Positions 36,289 through 45,750 are shown, numbered from the stretch's first letter. The stretch is 64,000 nt of DNA from Paraburkholderia sabiae (GCF_030412785.1 NZ_CP125295.1:6200001-6264000), one strand, 5' to 3'. Notes: a model not told the origin generated them from the letters alone. Program-made: numbers and translations.

Positions 36289-36840
36289 TTATGACGCAGT
36301 AGGCTTGGCGACGCCCGCCATCTCGAGCTGCATCAGCACCATGTTGACGAGCCCGTTGACAGACGGACGACCTGTTTCGATCACGAAATCGGCGCATTCG
36401 CGGTAAAGCGGATCGCGGACTTCGTACAGTGCTTCGAGGCGCCCTTTCGGGTCTTCCGTCTGCAGAAGCGGTCGATTCTTGTCGCGCCGCGTACGCAGCC
36501 AGAGATCGTGCGGATTCGCGCGCAGATAGACGACAATGCCGTGCGCGCGCAGCGCCTCGCGGTTTTCCGGCCGCAGGACCGCGCCGCCGCCCGTGGCGAG
36601 GACGATGCTGTCGCGCCCGGTGAGATCGGCGATCACCTGCGCTTCGCGGTCGCGGAAGCCCGATTCGCCTTCCATTTCGAAGATGACCGGGATGCGTGCG
36701 CCCGTGCGCGCCTCGATTTCATGATCGGAGTCGAAGAACGGGCGATCCAGCCGGCGCGCCACGGCCCGGCCCACGGTGGTCTTGCCTGCCCCCATGAGCC
36801 CTACAAAAAAAACGTTGGCGTGTGCGTCCCGCGGTTGCAA
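36289..36840 (-). CDS. aroK: Shikimate kinase
   Basis: AroK phosphorylates shikimate at the 3-hydroxyl. The start is taken as TTG 36840, with AGAGGA a few bases upstream and the family N-terminus [18 protein letters not shown]; this gives 183 residues. Walker A is GLMGAGKTT, followed by the shikimate-site residues in [22 protein letters not shown] and ATGGGAVL, and the lid region RRDKNRPLL. An earlier TTG at 36888 would add 16 residues. It precedes aroB by about 15-20 bases. Confidence 0.93.
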   Translation of the reverse strand: MQPRDAHANVFFVGLMGAGKTTVGRAVARRLDRPFFDSDHEIEARTGARIPVIFEMEGESGFRDREAQVIADLTGRDSIVLATGGGAVLRPENREALRAHGIVVYLRANPHDLWLRTRRDKNRPLLQTEDPKGRLEALYEVRDPLYRECADFVIETGRPSVNGLVNMVLMQLEMAGVAKPTAS

Positions 36841-36904
36841 CTTATCCTCTGCTAATCCGGTGTAGTTCGTGCGGCAGCTTACTGGCAAAGCGCCTGCCTT
36901 GTCG

Positions 36905-36940
36905 AGCCTGACGGCCGGCGCGGCTGCCGCGCGTCAGGCT
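36905..36940. other. Stem-loop between pilQ and aroK
   Basis: AGCCTGACG and CGTCAGGCT form a 9-bp stem around a GC-rich loop in the 147-base gap. There is no T-run on the minus strand, so it is not a classic terminator. It may be a processing or attenuation site between the pilus and shikimate genes. Confidence 0.4.
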
Positions 36941-36987
36941 TTCGGCCCGCGCCCGTGGCACTTTGCCGGCAGTTTGCCGCCGATTCG

Positions 36988-38553
36988 TCAATTTGTCTGC
37001 ACAACCCTCGGGGTGATGAAAACGACGAGTTCGCTGCGCAGATCCCGATGGGCCCGATGACGGAAAAAAGCGCCCAGAAGCGGTATTTTGCCCAGGAGCG
37101 GCACGCGCGTCACATCATCGCGGTCGTCCGTCTCGTAGATTCCGCCGATCGACACCGTTCCGCCGTCCTCCACCTCGACGCGCGTCTGCACGTGCTTCGT
37201 ATTGATGGCCGGCCCGGATGCCGTCTGCTCGCCGACACTGTCCTTCGCGACATCGAGATCCAGCACGACGCGGCCGTCCGGTGTGATCTGCGGCTCGACC
37301 TCCAGCTTGAGGCTCGCGCGACGGAACTGCACGCCCGACACGCCCTGCCCGACTTTCGCCTGATACGGCAGCTCGGTGCCCTGCTCGACGATCGCCTTCA
37401 TCCGGTCCGCCGTCACGACGCGCGGGCTCGACACGATCTGGCCGCGCCCGTCGGCTTCGAGAGCGCTCAGCTCGATGTTCAGGAGCCGTGTCGCCCGCGC
37501 CGCGAACAGCGTGAGCCCTGCCGTCGCCGCGTCGAAGCCGGAAATCGGTCCCGCCGAAAGATCGAGGATCGCGCCGTCCTTGCCTCCGACCACACCCGTC
37601 GCCTTGCCGTCCTCGTTGGTGCCCGTCATCGACAGCTTCACGCCGAGATTGCGCGAAAAGCCCTTCTCCGCTTCGACGATGCGCGCCTCGATCAACACCT
37701 GACGCGTCGGCCGGTCGAGCGACGCGATCAGGTCCGCGATCTGCGCGAGCCGCGCGTCGAGATCCGTGACGAACAGCAGATTGGTGCGTGCATCGGCCAT
37801 CGCCGCGCCGCGCTTGGACAGCACGCGCTGATTGCCCGACGCCGTCAGCAGCTTGCGCAGTTCTTCGGCGTGCGCGTAGTGAAGCTCGAACGTGCGGCTG
37901 GCGAGCGGTTCGAGTTCGGCGGCGCGGGCATGCGTTTCGAAACGCTGACGCTCGCGCGCGGCCAGTTCCGACAGCGGCGCGACCCAGATCACGTTTCCGC
38001 GCTGCTCCATCGCGAGTCCGTTGACGTCGAGCAGCGTATCGAACGCGGCACGCCACGGCACGTTGTCCAGATGCAGTGTGACTGTGCCGCGCGCCTTTTC
38101 GCTGGCGACGATATTCAGGCCCGTGAACTTGGCGAACGCGCCGAGCACCGCGCCCAGTTCGGCGTGCTGGAAATGCAGCGTGATCGGCCTGTCGGCGGGA
38201 ATCGACGCTGCGACACTCGTGCTCAGCCGCGCCGCGGGCGGGAGCGGAACAGGCGGGCCTTCGAGCGCCTCCTGCTGCGCTTCTGTTCGCGTTTGAGGTT
38301 TCGGCTCGGCTTCGTCGTGCGCAAGAGCAGGCGGACCTATGACTTCGTGCGCTACGCCATCCTCACTCGCGTCGGGCGTGAACGGGTTGGCAGCGTCCGT
38401 CGTGATCGTGCGAGGCAGCGGCGGCATGCCGGACGGCGTCATTGCGTCGTCGAACGGTATGTCGGCGGGAAGCGGAGGCAATGCCGCGCGCGCCGTCATC
38501 GTGAAGAAAGCGGCACATACGAGCGTCCATCGCAGGGTGGCGGTCCATGTCAT
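36988..38553 (-). CDS. pilQ: Type IV pilus secretin PilQ
   Basis: PilQ forms the outer-membrane channel for the type IV pilus or competence pseudopilus. The 521-residue precursor from ATG 38553 has a signal peptide (WTLVCAAFFTMTARA, cleavage near residue 23). A Pro-rich linker follows, then secretin/TonB short N-terminal and N domains (ITLHFQHAELGAVLGAFAKF, ASRTFELHYAHAEELRKLL). The secretin core starts at about 310 (QVLIEARIVEAEKGFSRNLGV) and ends at VPLLGKIPLLGAFFRHR and ELVVFITPRVV. It lacks the AMIN domains of longer PilQ proteins. Its start overlaps the pilO-pilP fusion by 4 bases. Confidence 0.92.
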   Translation of the reverse strand: MTWTATLRWTLVCAAFFTMTARAALPPLPADIPFDDAMTPSGMPPLPRTITTDAANPFTPDASEDGVAHEVIGPPALAHDEAEPKPQTRTEAQQEALEGPPVPLPPAARLSTSVAASIPADRPITLHFQHAELGAVLGAFAKFTGLNIVASEKARGTVTLHLDNVPWRAAFDTLLDVNGLAMEQRGNVIWVAPLSELAARERQRFETHARAAELEPLASRTFELHYAHAEELRKLLTASGNQRVLSKRGAAMADARTNLLFVTDLDARLAQIADLIASLDRPTRQVLIEARIVEAEKGFSRNLGVKLSMTGTNEDGKATGVVGGKDGAILDLSAGPISGFDAATAGLTLFAARATRLLNIELSALEADGRGQIVSSPRVVTADRMKAIVEQGTELPYQAKVGQGVSGVQFRRASLKLEVEPQITPDGRVVLDLDVAKDSVGEQTASGPAINTKHVQTRVEVEDGGTVSIGGIYETDDRDDVTRVPLLGKIPLLGAFFRHRAHRDLRSELVVFITPRVVQTN

Positions 38554-39464
38554 TCGATGGCCTCCGGTAACGTCAGCGAATGCGCGCTGCCGTCCCGCTT
38601 CGCCAGCGTCAGCGCACGGGCATCGACATTGGCGACGCGCTCGTCGCCCCACTGCTGTCCCGGTTCGAGCGTCGTTCCGCCCTCTCCCGTTTCGATCAAG
38701 GCAAGACCGCGCATGCGGTCGGCAAGCAGCCCGACCAGCCGCATCGGCGACGAGTCCTCTTCCAGTGCCGACGCAACCGATGCCGGCTGGAACGGATCGT
38801 AGAAAACGATCTCTTCATCGGGATCGAATGCATCGGGATCGTTGCGCAAGCTTCGGCGCGCGACATCCTGCACGGGATGAATCGCGGCGAACGAATGCAG
38901 CGTCGCGTTCATAGCCAGGCTTTCGCCCTGGCGCTTGAGCGTCACTTCGTCCGGCACGACGAGAACAGGCAGGCTCGCGAGCGCCTCGAAGAAATCGGCG
39001 GCATGATCGAAGTCAGCCAGCGCCGTCACTCGCAGCGGACGCATCGCTTCGAGTCCGCTTCCCGTGACTACGCCCGGTTCGATTGACAGCAACGTCATCT
39101 CGTTGCGCGACGCGAGTTGCGAGATCACGCGTATGTCGTCGGCAGAGGTCCAGTTGGCGGGCATGTGTACGATGCTCGCTGCCTTGCGCAAAGCCGGCAA
39201 ATGCGCGACTGCCGCTTCGGCTTCGCTCAATTTGCGTTGAGCGGCAGACAATGCTTCGCGGCTCGACTGCACGCCGCTCATGTCGGTCGCGAGCCATGCA
39301 TTCGCGCCAAGCGCGAATGCTGCCACCGCGAAACACGATCCGACGAGCCAGCGTCGTCGCACGCTCCATGCTTCGAGCGGCACGCGCAGCCGTTCGACGA
39401 GCACATGTCCCACGCGCTTGCGCGTCGCCGGTCTGCCGAAGCGCCCAGCAATCGTCATGTTCAT
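38550..39464 (-). CDS. Fused PilO-PilP pilus alignment protein
   Basis: PilO is an inner-membrane partner of PilN, and PilP is the lipoprotein that links PilNO to the PilQ secretin. This 304-residue gene seems to hold both. Residues 1-200 have a membrane helix (WLVGSCFAVAAFALGANAWL), a coiled-coil stretch (SREALSAAQRKLSEAEAAV) and a PilO-like ferredoxin fold with VTALADFDHAADFFEALASLP. From about 220 the PilP-type text follows: YDPFQP, MRLVGLLADRMRGLALIETGEGG and GDERVANVDARALTLAKRDG. There is no lipobox. It overlaps pilN and pilQ by 4 bases each, and no other pilO or pilP is present. Confidence 0.8.
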   Translation of the reverse strand: MNMTIAGRFGRPATRKRVGHVLVERLRVPLEAWSVRRRWLVGSCFAVAAFALGANAWLATDMSGVQSSREALSAAQRKLSEAEAAVAHLPALRKAASIVHMPANWTSADDIRVISQLASRNEMTLLSIEPGVVTGSGLEAMRPLRVTALADFDHAADFFEALASLPVLVVPDEVTLKRQGESLAMNATLHSFAAIHPVQDVARRSLRNDPDAFDPDEEIVFYDPFQPASVASALEEDSSPMRLVGLLADRMRGLALIETGEGGTTLEPGQQWGDERVANVDARALTLAKRDGSAHSLTLPEAIE

Positions 39465-40102
39465 TTCTTACCTCTCGTGTTCGGCGATGAAGCCGCCGGT
39501 GTTTTGGACTTCACTGGCCCGCCATCCCATTTCAGATGCGCGGTGACTTCGAACGCCGTCGCCGGATCGGCCGCCTTCGTTGCGTTTGTTGCATTTGTCG
39601 CGCGATGCACGTCGCTGAGATCCGAATCCTTCACGCCTTTCAGCGCGGCGAGGCGATTCAGCCACGCCGCCGACGCCGCGTGATCCGAGGACACCGCGAG
39701 CAGTTCCGTCTCGTGCTCGCGGTGCCGCAACTGCTTGACCACGACCGACTCGGACGACTCCTGGCTCAACGCATCGAGAAGATCGAGCAGATGCACGAGC
39801 GGCTCGGAAAGCGTCGCGGCGCGCTCGTTCTGCAAGCGTTCGTTGCGGGCTTCGCCAGTCAGCCGCACATGTTCGGCAAGAGGCGACGCGAGCGCGGCAA
39901 GCTTCTGCTCGACGGCTGAGCGTTCTCTGTCCAGATGCGCCCGTTCGAACGTCTGCCACGTCGCCAGCAGCGCCACGGCAACACAACCGCACAGCACGGC
40001 GCTCGTCCATTCGACAAAGCAGCGCCGGCGCGCGAGCCGCGCGTCGCGCTGCCGGTGCGGCAAGAGATTGAAGCCCTGCAGGCCCACACGCGCCGCCGTC
40101 AT
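39461..40102 (-). CDS. pilN: Type IV pilus inner-membrane protein PilN
   Basis: PilN binds cytoplasmic PilM through its N-terminus and pairs with PilO in the periplasm. The 213-residue protein begins MTAARVGLQGFNLLPHRQRD, including the conserved NLLPHR segment that contacts PilM, followed by a membrane helix (AVLCGCVAVALLATW) and a coiled coil. The longer open frame upstream lies inside pilM and is not used, because the ATG at 40102 overlaps the pilM stop by 4 bases. The C-terminal end is Lys/Pro/Ser-rich. Confidence 0.87.
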   Translation of the reverse strand: MTAARVGLQGFNLLPHRQRDARLARRRCFVEWTSAVLCGCVAVALLATWQTFERAHLDRERSAVEQKLAALASPLAEHVRLTGEARNERLQNERAATLSEPLVHLLDLLDALSQESSESVVVKQLRHREHETELLAVSSDHAASAAWLNRLAALKGVKDSDLSDVHRATNATNATKAADPATAFEVTAHLKWDGGPVKSKTPAASSPNTRGKK

Positions 40103-41058
40103 TGCGCGATGCCACGCAACGCCAGCCCGAATGCGACCGCGAACGAAGGCTCTTGCATCAGATCCGAATGCGGGATGACGTTGCCATCGCTCAGCGAAGA
40201 ACAGTCGAACGGCAGCACGGAACAACCGAGCACATCGCCGATATCGGCAAGCGAAAACGACACGCCATCGAGCAGATCGATTTCGCCGCCCACCAGCGCG
40301 CACACGTTCAGGTTGTTTTGCGCGAGATCGCGCAACGCGTCGGCCACGCACGAATACTCGGGCGACGGATAGCGGATTTCTTCCGCGATGGTTTCGTCTT
40401 CGATACGCCAGCCGTACACGCCGTCACTGCCGATCCAGATCGCGGCGTACGGTTCGTGCAGTTCGAGTTCGAACTTCGCTGCGTGGCGCAGCGCCCGCAA
40501 CGCAGCGTGCGGCTCGACATCGACGGTGGTCAGTGTCACGCCTGCCATCGCGGCGCATTCGATGCGCGCTTCGAGATGTTCGCGCGCCGTCGCGGCAATC
40601 GTCACCGCGCCGGGATGCGGCGGCGAATCCTCGACGTACCAGTCGACGGCCAGCGCATGTCGTTCGATGCCCGCGATCCGCTCGGCCTCCATCAATACGG
40701 CAGGTTCGAGCGACGCCGACGGACGCGGCGGACCGTCCATGTGGCCGCCGTACAGACGCGTGGTGAACGTCGCGGAACCGGGTATCGCCATCGCGCAACG
40801 CAAAGCCGCCGACATGCAGTGCTGCGGCACGTTGCCGAACGCCGCGCACAACGCGCGCGCCACGGCCTGCCGGTCCACGATCTCCGCGCCTGCCATTGCG
40901 CCCGGCGCAAGCGGCTCCATAGCCACGCATTCGATGCGCACAGGGTTCATCTTTCGCGGGCTGCAACTCAGCACCACGATCCTCACCGCCTGCGCGGCGA
41001 TATCGATTCCGACTGCCTGACGACGCATCGCCATTCGTAACGAGTCTTTCAACGCCAT
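40099..41058 (-). CDS. pilM: Type IV pilus assembly ATPase-fold protein PilM
   Basis: PilM is an actin-like (ASKHA-fold) cytoplasmic protein that binds PilN and links the pilus machine to its motor. The 319-residue protein starts at 41058, preceded by an AGGGAGG ribosome site. It has VGIDIAAQAVRIVVLS as the first nucleotide-binding strand, VDVEPHAALRAL, and AAIWIGSDGVYGWRI. The sequence is more divergent than Pseudomonas PilM but the operon order supports it. It is the first gene of the pil-aro-dgt series, divergent from mrcA. Confidence 0.87.
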   Translation of the reverse strand: MALKDSLRMAMRRQAVGIDIAAQAVRIVVLSCSPRKMNPVRIECVAMEPLAPGAMAGAEIVDRQAVARALCAAFGNVPQHCMSAALRCAMAIPGSATFTTRLYGGHMDGPPRPSASLEPAVLMEAERIAGIERHALAVDWYVEDSPPHPGAVTIAATAREHLEARIECAAMAGVTLTTVDVEPHAALRALRHAAKFELELHEPYAAIWIGSDGVYGWRIEDETIAEEIRYPSPEYSCVADALRDLAQNNLNVCALVGGEIDLLDGVSFSLADIGDVLGCSVLPFDCSSLSDGNVIPHSDLMQEPSFAVAFGLALRGIAQ

Positions 41059-41281
41059 TCCTGCCTCCCTCAGATACCAACGGAAACTGAAGGCCCGCGC
41101 CATTTACGACGACGCGGGCAACGGGAAGAATTCTGCGCAGCGCGACACGGAAGCGAAATTCGGCCGAATGGCTAATGGTTGCGTAACGGATATCCGGCGA
41201 CAATCAAACGAACTACAGTGTTCTCAGAGTCATGCGGTTTCGGCAGCCGTAAGCACGCCGAAAGCTGCCAGATCGGGCGGC

Positions 41282-41287
41282 TATAAT
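41282..41287 (+). promoter_or_regulatory. Candidate -10 box of mrcA
   Basis: TATAAT, a perfect -10 hexamer, lies 25 bases before the mrcA ATG, giving a short leader. No good -35 box is visible at 16-18 bases. The divergent pilM promoter must lie within the same 254-base gap but I cannot place it. Confidence 0.5.
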
Positions 41288-41312
41288 CGCGGGACCGTTT
41301 TCTGGTGTTCAT

Positions 41313-43703
41313 ATGCAATCCACGACTCCTACGTCTCCGCCTCCCGCACCGCAGAAGCGCAAGCGTCCCCTCTGGCTGAAGATCCTCCTGGGTTTCTTCG
41401 GGCTGATTCTGGCCGGGATCATGTGCGTCGTACTCGTGCTGGGTTATGCGCTGGTCGTCGCGACGCCCAATCTGCCGTCGCTCGACGCGCTCACCGACTA
41501 TCGTCCGAAAGTGCCGTTGCGCATCTATACGGCCGACCACGTGCTGATCGGCGAATTCGGCGAAGAGCGGCGCGACATCGTGCACATGCGCGAGGTGCCG
41601 GACAATCTGAAGAAGGCCGTGCTCGCGATCGAAGATGCCCGCTTCTACGATCACGGCGGCGTCGATCTGACGGGCATCGCGCGAGCGAGCATCGTCGCGC
41701 TCACGAACGGCCACGCCACGCAAGGCGCGAGCACGATCACGATGCAGGTGGCGCGCAACTTCTTCCTCTCCAGCGAGAAGACGTACACACGCAAGATCTA
41801 CGAGATGCTGCTCGCGTACAAGATCGAATCGAAGCTGAGCAAGGATCAGATTCTCGAGGTGTACATGAATCAGATCTATCTCGGCCAGCGCGCGTATGGC
41901 TTTGCGAGCGCGGCGCGCGTGTACTTCGGCAAGGACATGAAGGATCTCTCGCTGGCCGAATGCGCGATGCTGGCCGGTCTGCCGAAGGCGCCTTCGGCGT
42001 ACAACCCGGTGGTGAATCCGAAGCGCGCGAAGGTGCGTCAGGAATACATTCTCCAGCGCATGCTGGAACTCGGCTACATCACGCAGGACCAGTACGAGAC
42101 GGCGAGCCACCAGCCGCTCATCGTCAAGGGCGCGGGCAAGGAATTCAGCGTGCACGCGGAATACGTCGCGGAAATGGTACGGCAGATGATGTACGCGCAG
42201 TATCGTGAAGAGGCGTACACGCGCGGCCTGAATGTCGTGACGACGATCGATTCCGCCGATCAGGACGCCGCCTACCACGCGCTGCGCAAAGGCTTGCTGG
42301 ACTACGAGCGGCGTCACGGCTATCGCGGTCCGGAAGCGTTCATCGACTTGCCCGCCGAGGCCGACGAGCGCGAGCAGGCAATCGACGACGCGCTGCTCGA
42401 ACATCCCGACAACGGCGAGATCATCGCGGCCGTGGTGACGTCTGCCAGTCCGAAGCAGGTGAAGGCCACGTTGATCGACGGCAACGGCGTGACGATTCAG
42501 GGCGACGGCCTGCGCTACGCAACGTTCGCGTTGAGTTCGCGCGCGCAGCCGAACCAGCGCGTGCGGCCGGGCGCGATCATCCGTATCGTGAAGAACGACG
42601 ACGGCGACTGGTCGATCACGCAATTGCCGCAGATCGAAGGCGCGTTCGTCTCGGTCGTGCCGCAGGATGGCGCGATCCGCGCGCTCGTCGGCGGCTTCGA
42701 CTTCAACAAGAACAAGTTCAATCACGTGACGCAGGCGTGGCGCCAGCCGGGTTCGAGCTTCAAGCCGTTCATCTACTCGGCGTCGCTCGAAAAGGGTCTT
42801 GGACCGGCAACCGTCATCAACGACGCACCGCTTTTCTTCAGTGCCGCCGAAACAGGCGGCCAGGCGTGGGAGCCGAAGAACTACGGCGGCGGCTTCGACG
42901 GCCCGATGTCGATGCGCACCGCGCTGCAGAAGTCGAAGAACCTCGTGTCGATCCGTATCCTCAATCACATCGGCACGAAATACGCGCAGCAGTACATCAC
43001 GCACTTCGGTTTCGACGCGGACCGTCATCCCGCGTATCTTCCGATGGCGCTCGGCGCGGGCCTCGTCACGCCGCTGCAGATGGCGGCCGGCTACTCGGTG
43101 TTCGCGAACGGCGGTTATCGCGTGAACCCGTATCTGATCGCCGAAGTGACGGACCAGCGCGGCATGGTGGTCGCACACGCCGAACCGCTCGTCGCGGCCA
43201 GCAACGCCCCGCACGCAATCGAGCCGCGCAACGCGTACGTGATGAACAGCCTGCTGACGAGCGTCGCACAGCGCGGCACAGGCGCGAAATCGAACGTATT
43301 GAAGCGCACCGATCTCGCGGGCAAGACGGGCACCACCAACGATTCGCGCGACGCGTGGTTCGCCGGCTATCAGCACACGTTGTGCGCGATCGCGTGGATG
43401 GGCTACGACAATCCGCGCAGCCTCGGCGACAAGGAAACGGGCGGCGGGCTCGCGCTGCCCGTGTGGATCGACTACATGGGACGCGCGCTAAAGGGCGTGC
43501 CCGAGTACAAGATGCCGATGCCGGAAGACGTCGTGACGATCAGCGACGAGCTGTACTTCGACGACTTCACGCCGGGCAACGGCTTCGTGTCGACGGTCGG
43601 CGTGACGCAGCCCCCGCCGGGAGCAAGCGATGCGAGCGGTGCACCCGCCGCCGTCGGCGCGCAGGAGAAAGAGGACATCATGAACCTGTTCAAAGGCCAC
43701 TAG
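41313..43703 (+). CDS. mrcA: Penicillin-binding protein 1A
   Basis: This bifunctional peptidoglycan synthase (PBP1A, PonA) polymerises glycan strands and cross-links peptides. The 796-residue protein has a membrane anchor at about 22-48. The transglycosylase domain includes catalytic Glu107 in AIEDARFYDHGG, and GASTITMQVARNFF. An OB-like insert follows, then the transpeptidase domain with SSFK at 481-484 (nucleophile Ser481), a KSKN SxN-type motif, and KTGTTNDSRDAWFAGY. The C-terminal tail is Pro/Ala-rich. It is divergent from the pil genes, as in other Burkholderiaceae, and ends in a strong terminator. Confidence 0.96.
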   Translation: MQSTTPTSPPPAPQKRKRPLWLKILLGFFGLILAGIMCVVLVLGYALVVATPNLPSLDALTDYRPKVPLRIYTADHVLIGEFGEERRDIVHMREVPDNLKKAVLAIEDARFYDHGGVDLTGIARASIVALTNGHATQGASTITMQVARNFFLSSEKTYTRKIYEMLLAYKIESKLSKDQILEVYMNQIYLGQRAYGFASAARVYFGKDMKDLSLAECAMLAGLPKAPSAYNPVVNPKRAKVRQEYILQRMLELGYITQDQYETASHQPLIVKGAGKEFSVHAEYVAEMVRQMMYAQYREEAYTRGLNVVTTIDSADQDAAYHALRKGLLDYERRHGYRGPEAFIDLPAEADEREQAIDDALLEHPDNGEIIAAVVTSASPKQVKATLIDGNGVTIQGDGLRYATFALSSRAQPNQRVRPGAIIRIVKNDDGDWSITQLPQIEGAFVSVVPQDGAIRALVGGFDFNKNKFNHVTQAWRQPGSSFKPFIYSASLEKGLGPATVINDAPLFFSAAETGGQAWEPKNYGGGFDGPMSMRTALQKSKNLVSIRILNHIGTKYAQQYITHFGFDADRHPAYLPMALGAGLVTPLQMAAGYSVFANGGYRVNPYLIAEVTDQRGMVVAHAEPLVAASNAPHAIEPRNAYVMNSLLTSVAQRGTGAKSNVLKRTDLAGKTGTTNDSRDAWFAGYQHTLCAIAWMGYDNPRSLGDKETGGGLALPVWIDYMGRALKGVPEYKMPMPEDVVTISDELYFDDFTPGNGFVSTVGVTQPPPGASDASGAPAAVGAQEKEDIMNLFKGH

Positions 43704-43720
43704 GTCCGGACCGCTGCCCG

Positions 43721-43758
43721 AAAAAAAGCCGCCGCGTATCGAACGCGGCGGCTTTTTT
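43721..43758. terminator. Bidirectional terminator between mrcA and cyaY
   Basis: GCCGCCGCGT pairs with ACGCGGCGGC around a 5-base loop, flanked by seven A's and six T's, so it serves the convergent mrcA and cyaY genes in both directions. Confidence 0.92.
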
Positions 43759-43804
43759 ATTTCTGCGCACATGCACGGGCTGCGAGTGCGTCAAGGCGAT
43801 CCGC

Positions 43805-44122
43805 TTACGGCGCAATCTCGACCGCCTCGCCCGCCTGCTGCGTCGCGTAGTCGGACAACGCGGCGTAGAACTCGGTGCCATTGCGCGTATCGCGCCACTC
43901 GTCGTCGACGAAACGGAAGTGATAACCGCCCGATTTCGCGGCGATCCAGATTTCCTGCATCGGCGGTTGCAGGTTGACGATGATCTTCGTCCCGTTCTCG
44001 AATTCGAGTGTCAGCACATTGCCGCTGCGCTCGAATTCGATGTCGGCATCCGAGTCGTCGAGAGAGCGTTCGATGGCCGCAAGAACGGCCTCGGCGCGGG
44101 TCAGGTATTCACTGTCGGACAT
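43805..44122 (-). CDS. cyaY: Frataxin-like iron-sulfur assembly protein CyaY
   Basis: CyaY binds iron on an acidic helix and modulates the cysteine desulfurase in Fe-S cluster assembly. The 105-residue protein is a single frataxin domain: an acidic first helix ([16 protein letters not shown]), then [34 protein letters not shown] with the conserved Trp, and a short C-terminal helix. It is divergent from lptM with only 35 bases between the starts. Confidence 0.94.
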   Translation of the reverse strand: MSDSEYLTRAEAVLAAIERSLDDSDADIEFERSGNVLTLEFENGTKIIVNLQPPMQEIWIAAKSGGYHFRFVDDEWRDTRNGTEFYAALSDYATQQAGEAVEIAP

Positions 44123-44157
44123 GCTAAACTCCAGCGATTATTTATTCAGGGATAGTC

Positions 44158-44457
44158 ATGCGAGTCGTTTTCCGGACGAGCGGCACGGCCACGATTGCAG
44201 CGACTCTGGCTATTGTCGCAGGTGTCGCGCTCAGCGGCTGCGGACAACGCGGCTCGCTCTATCTGCCGGCCGTTCCGCCTCTTCCGGCCAAACCGACTGC
44301 ACAGACGCAGCCCGCCTCGCCCGACGAAGCGAAATCCGCCGCCGACGCTCAAGGTTCGATTCCCGATACGTCGGGTACGCCGCTGTCCCTGTCGCCCGAT
44401 TCCGAATTGCGCACTGCGCCTGCCCAACCGGCATCGGCTGCATCCGAAGCTCAATAA
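44158..44457 (+). CDS. lptM: LPS-assembly lipoprotein LptM (YifL-like)
   Basis: LptM (YifL) is a small outer-membrane lipoprotein that aids oxidative maturation of the LPS translocon LptD. The 99-residue precursor has a lipoprotein signal with LSGC at about residues 26-29. Immediately after the cysteine comes GQRGSLYLP, the family's G-x-x-G-x-LYxP signature. The remainder is a Pro/Ala/Ser-rich low-complexity tail. It sits 9 bases before lysA, the arrangement seen in many proteobacteria. Confidence 0.87.
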   Translation: MRVVFRTSGTATIAATLAIVAGVALSGCGQRGSLYLPAVPPLPAKPTAQTQPASPDEAKSAADAQGSIPDTSGTPLSLSPDSELRTAPAQPASAASEAQ

Positions 44458-44466
44458 GACTGTCGC

Positions 44467-45729
44467 ATGACTCAATCCGCTTTTGCTTACACCGACGGCG
44501 TACTGCACGCTGAAGGCGTGTCCGCCGTGTCGCTTGCCGAGCAGTTCGGCACGCCGCTCTACGTCTACTCGCGCGACGCGCTGACCAAAGCGTGGCACGC
44601 ATACGCCGACGCATGCGCTGGCCGCCGCGCCACCGTGCACGTCGCCGTCAAGGCGAACAGCAACCTGGCCGTGCTGAACCTGTTCGCGCGCATGGGCGCA
44701 GGGTTCGACATCGTGTCGGGCGGCGAACTGGCGCGTGTGCTGGCGGCGGGCGGCAAAGCGGAAAACACGGTGTTTTCCGGCGTCGGCAAGAGCGTCGCGG
44801 AAATGCGCGAAGCGCTCGCGGCCGGCGTGAAGTGCTTCAACGTCGAATCGATTCCTGAACTCGACCGCCTCAATGCGGTTGCGGGCGAAATGGGCAAGAC
44901 GGCGCCCGTGTCGCTGCGCGTGAATCCCGATGTCGACGCGAAGACGCATCCGTATATTTCGACGGGCCTCAAGTCGAACAAATTCGGTGTCGCGTTCGAC
45001 GACGCGCGCGCCACGTATCGCGCCGCCGCGGCGATGAAGCATCTCGACGTGGTCGGCATCGATTGCCATATCGGTTCGCAGATCACGGAAGTCGCGCCGT
45101 ATCTCGATGCCGTCGACAAGCTGCTCGAACTCGTCGATCAGATCGAAGCGGACGGCGTGAAGATCAAGCATGTCGACGTAGGCGGCGGTCTCGGCATCAC
45201 GTACGACGATGAAACGCCGCCCGACATCGGCGACTTCGTGCGCACGCTGCTCGACCGGATCGAAGCGCGCGGCCACGGTCATCGCGAAGTGTATTTCGAG
45301 CCGGGTCGCTCGCTGGTCGGCAACGCAGGCATGCTGCTCACGCGCGTCGAATTCCTCAAGCCCGGTGCTGAGAAGAACTTTGCGATCGTCGACGCTGCGA
45401 TGAACGACCTCGCGCGTCCCGCGATGTACGAGGCGTATCACGCAATCGAACCCGTCGTGCAGCGTGACGGCGACAAGCATGTCTACGACATCGTCGGTCC
45501 CGTTTGCGAGAGCGGCGACTGGCTCGGCCGCGACCGCGAACTCGCCGTCGAACCCGGTGATCTGCTCGCCATCCTTTCGGCAGGCGCGTACGGTTTCGCG
45601 ATGAGCTCGAACTACAACACGCGTGGCCGTGCGGCCGAAGTGATGGTCGACGGAGACAAGGCGTACGTCGTGCGCAAACGCGAGGAAGTGAAGGATCTGT
45701 TCGCGGGCGAGACGGTTCTGCCGAAATAA
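44467..45729 (+). CDS. lysA: Diaminopimelate decarboxylase
   Basis: LysA decarboxylates meso-diaminopimelate to lysine with PLP. The 420-residue protein has a fold-III barrel with the PLP lysine Lys62 in HVAVKANSNLAVL, HIGSQI, the phosphate loop VGGGLGI, EPGRSLVGNAG, and the second active-site cysteine segment GPVCESGDWLG. It follows lptM and ends before a strong terminator. Confidence 0.97.
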   Translation: MTQSAFAYTDGVLHAEGVSAVSLAEQFGTPLYVYSRDALTKAWHAYADACAGRRATVHVAVKANSNLAVLNLFARMGAGFDIVSGGELARVLAAGGKAENTVFSGVGKSVAEMREALAAGVKCFNVESIPELDRLNAVAGEMGKTAPVSLRVNPDVDAKTHPYISTGLKSNKFGVAFDDARATYRAAAAMKHLDVVGIDCHIGSQITEVAPYLDAVDKLLELVDQIEADGVKIKHVDVGGGLGITYDDETPPDIGDFVRTLLDRIEARGHGHREVYFEPGRSLVGNAGMLLTRVEFLKPGAEKNFAIVDAAMNDLARPAMYEAYHAIEPVVQRDGDKHVYDIVGPVCESGDWLGRDRELAVEPGDLLAILSAGAYGFAMSSNYNTRGRAAEVMVDGDKAYVVRKREEVKDLFAGETVLPK

Positions 45730-45750
45730 CGCGTTCCGGACGTTCAAAGT

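Noticed and set aside
34449..36302. Plus-strand open frame of about 620 codons opposite dgt and aroB
   Set aside because: It is antisense to two conserved enzymes, with no domain and the same Arg-rich shadow composition.
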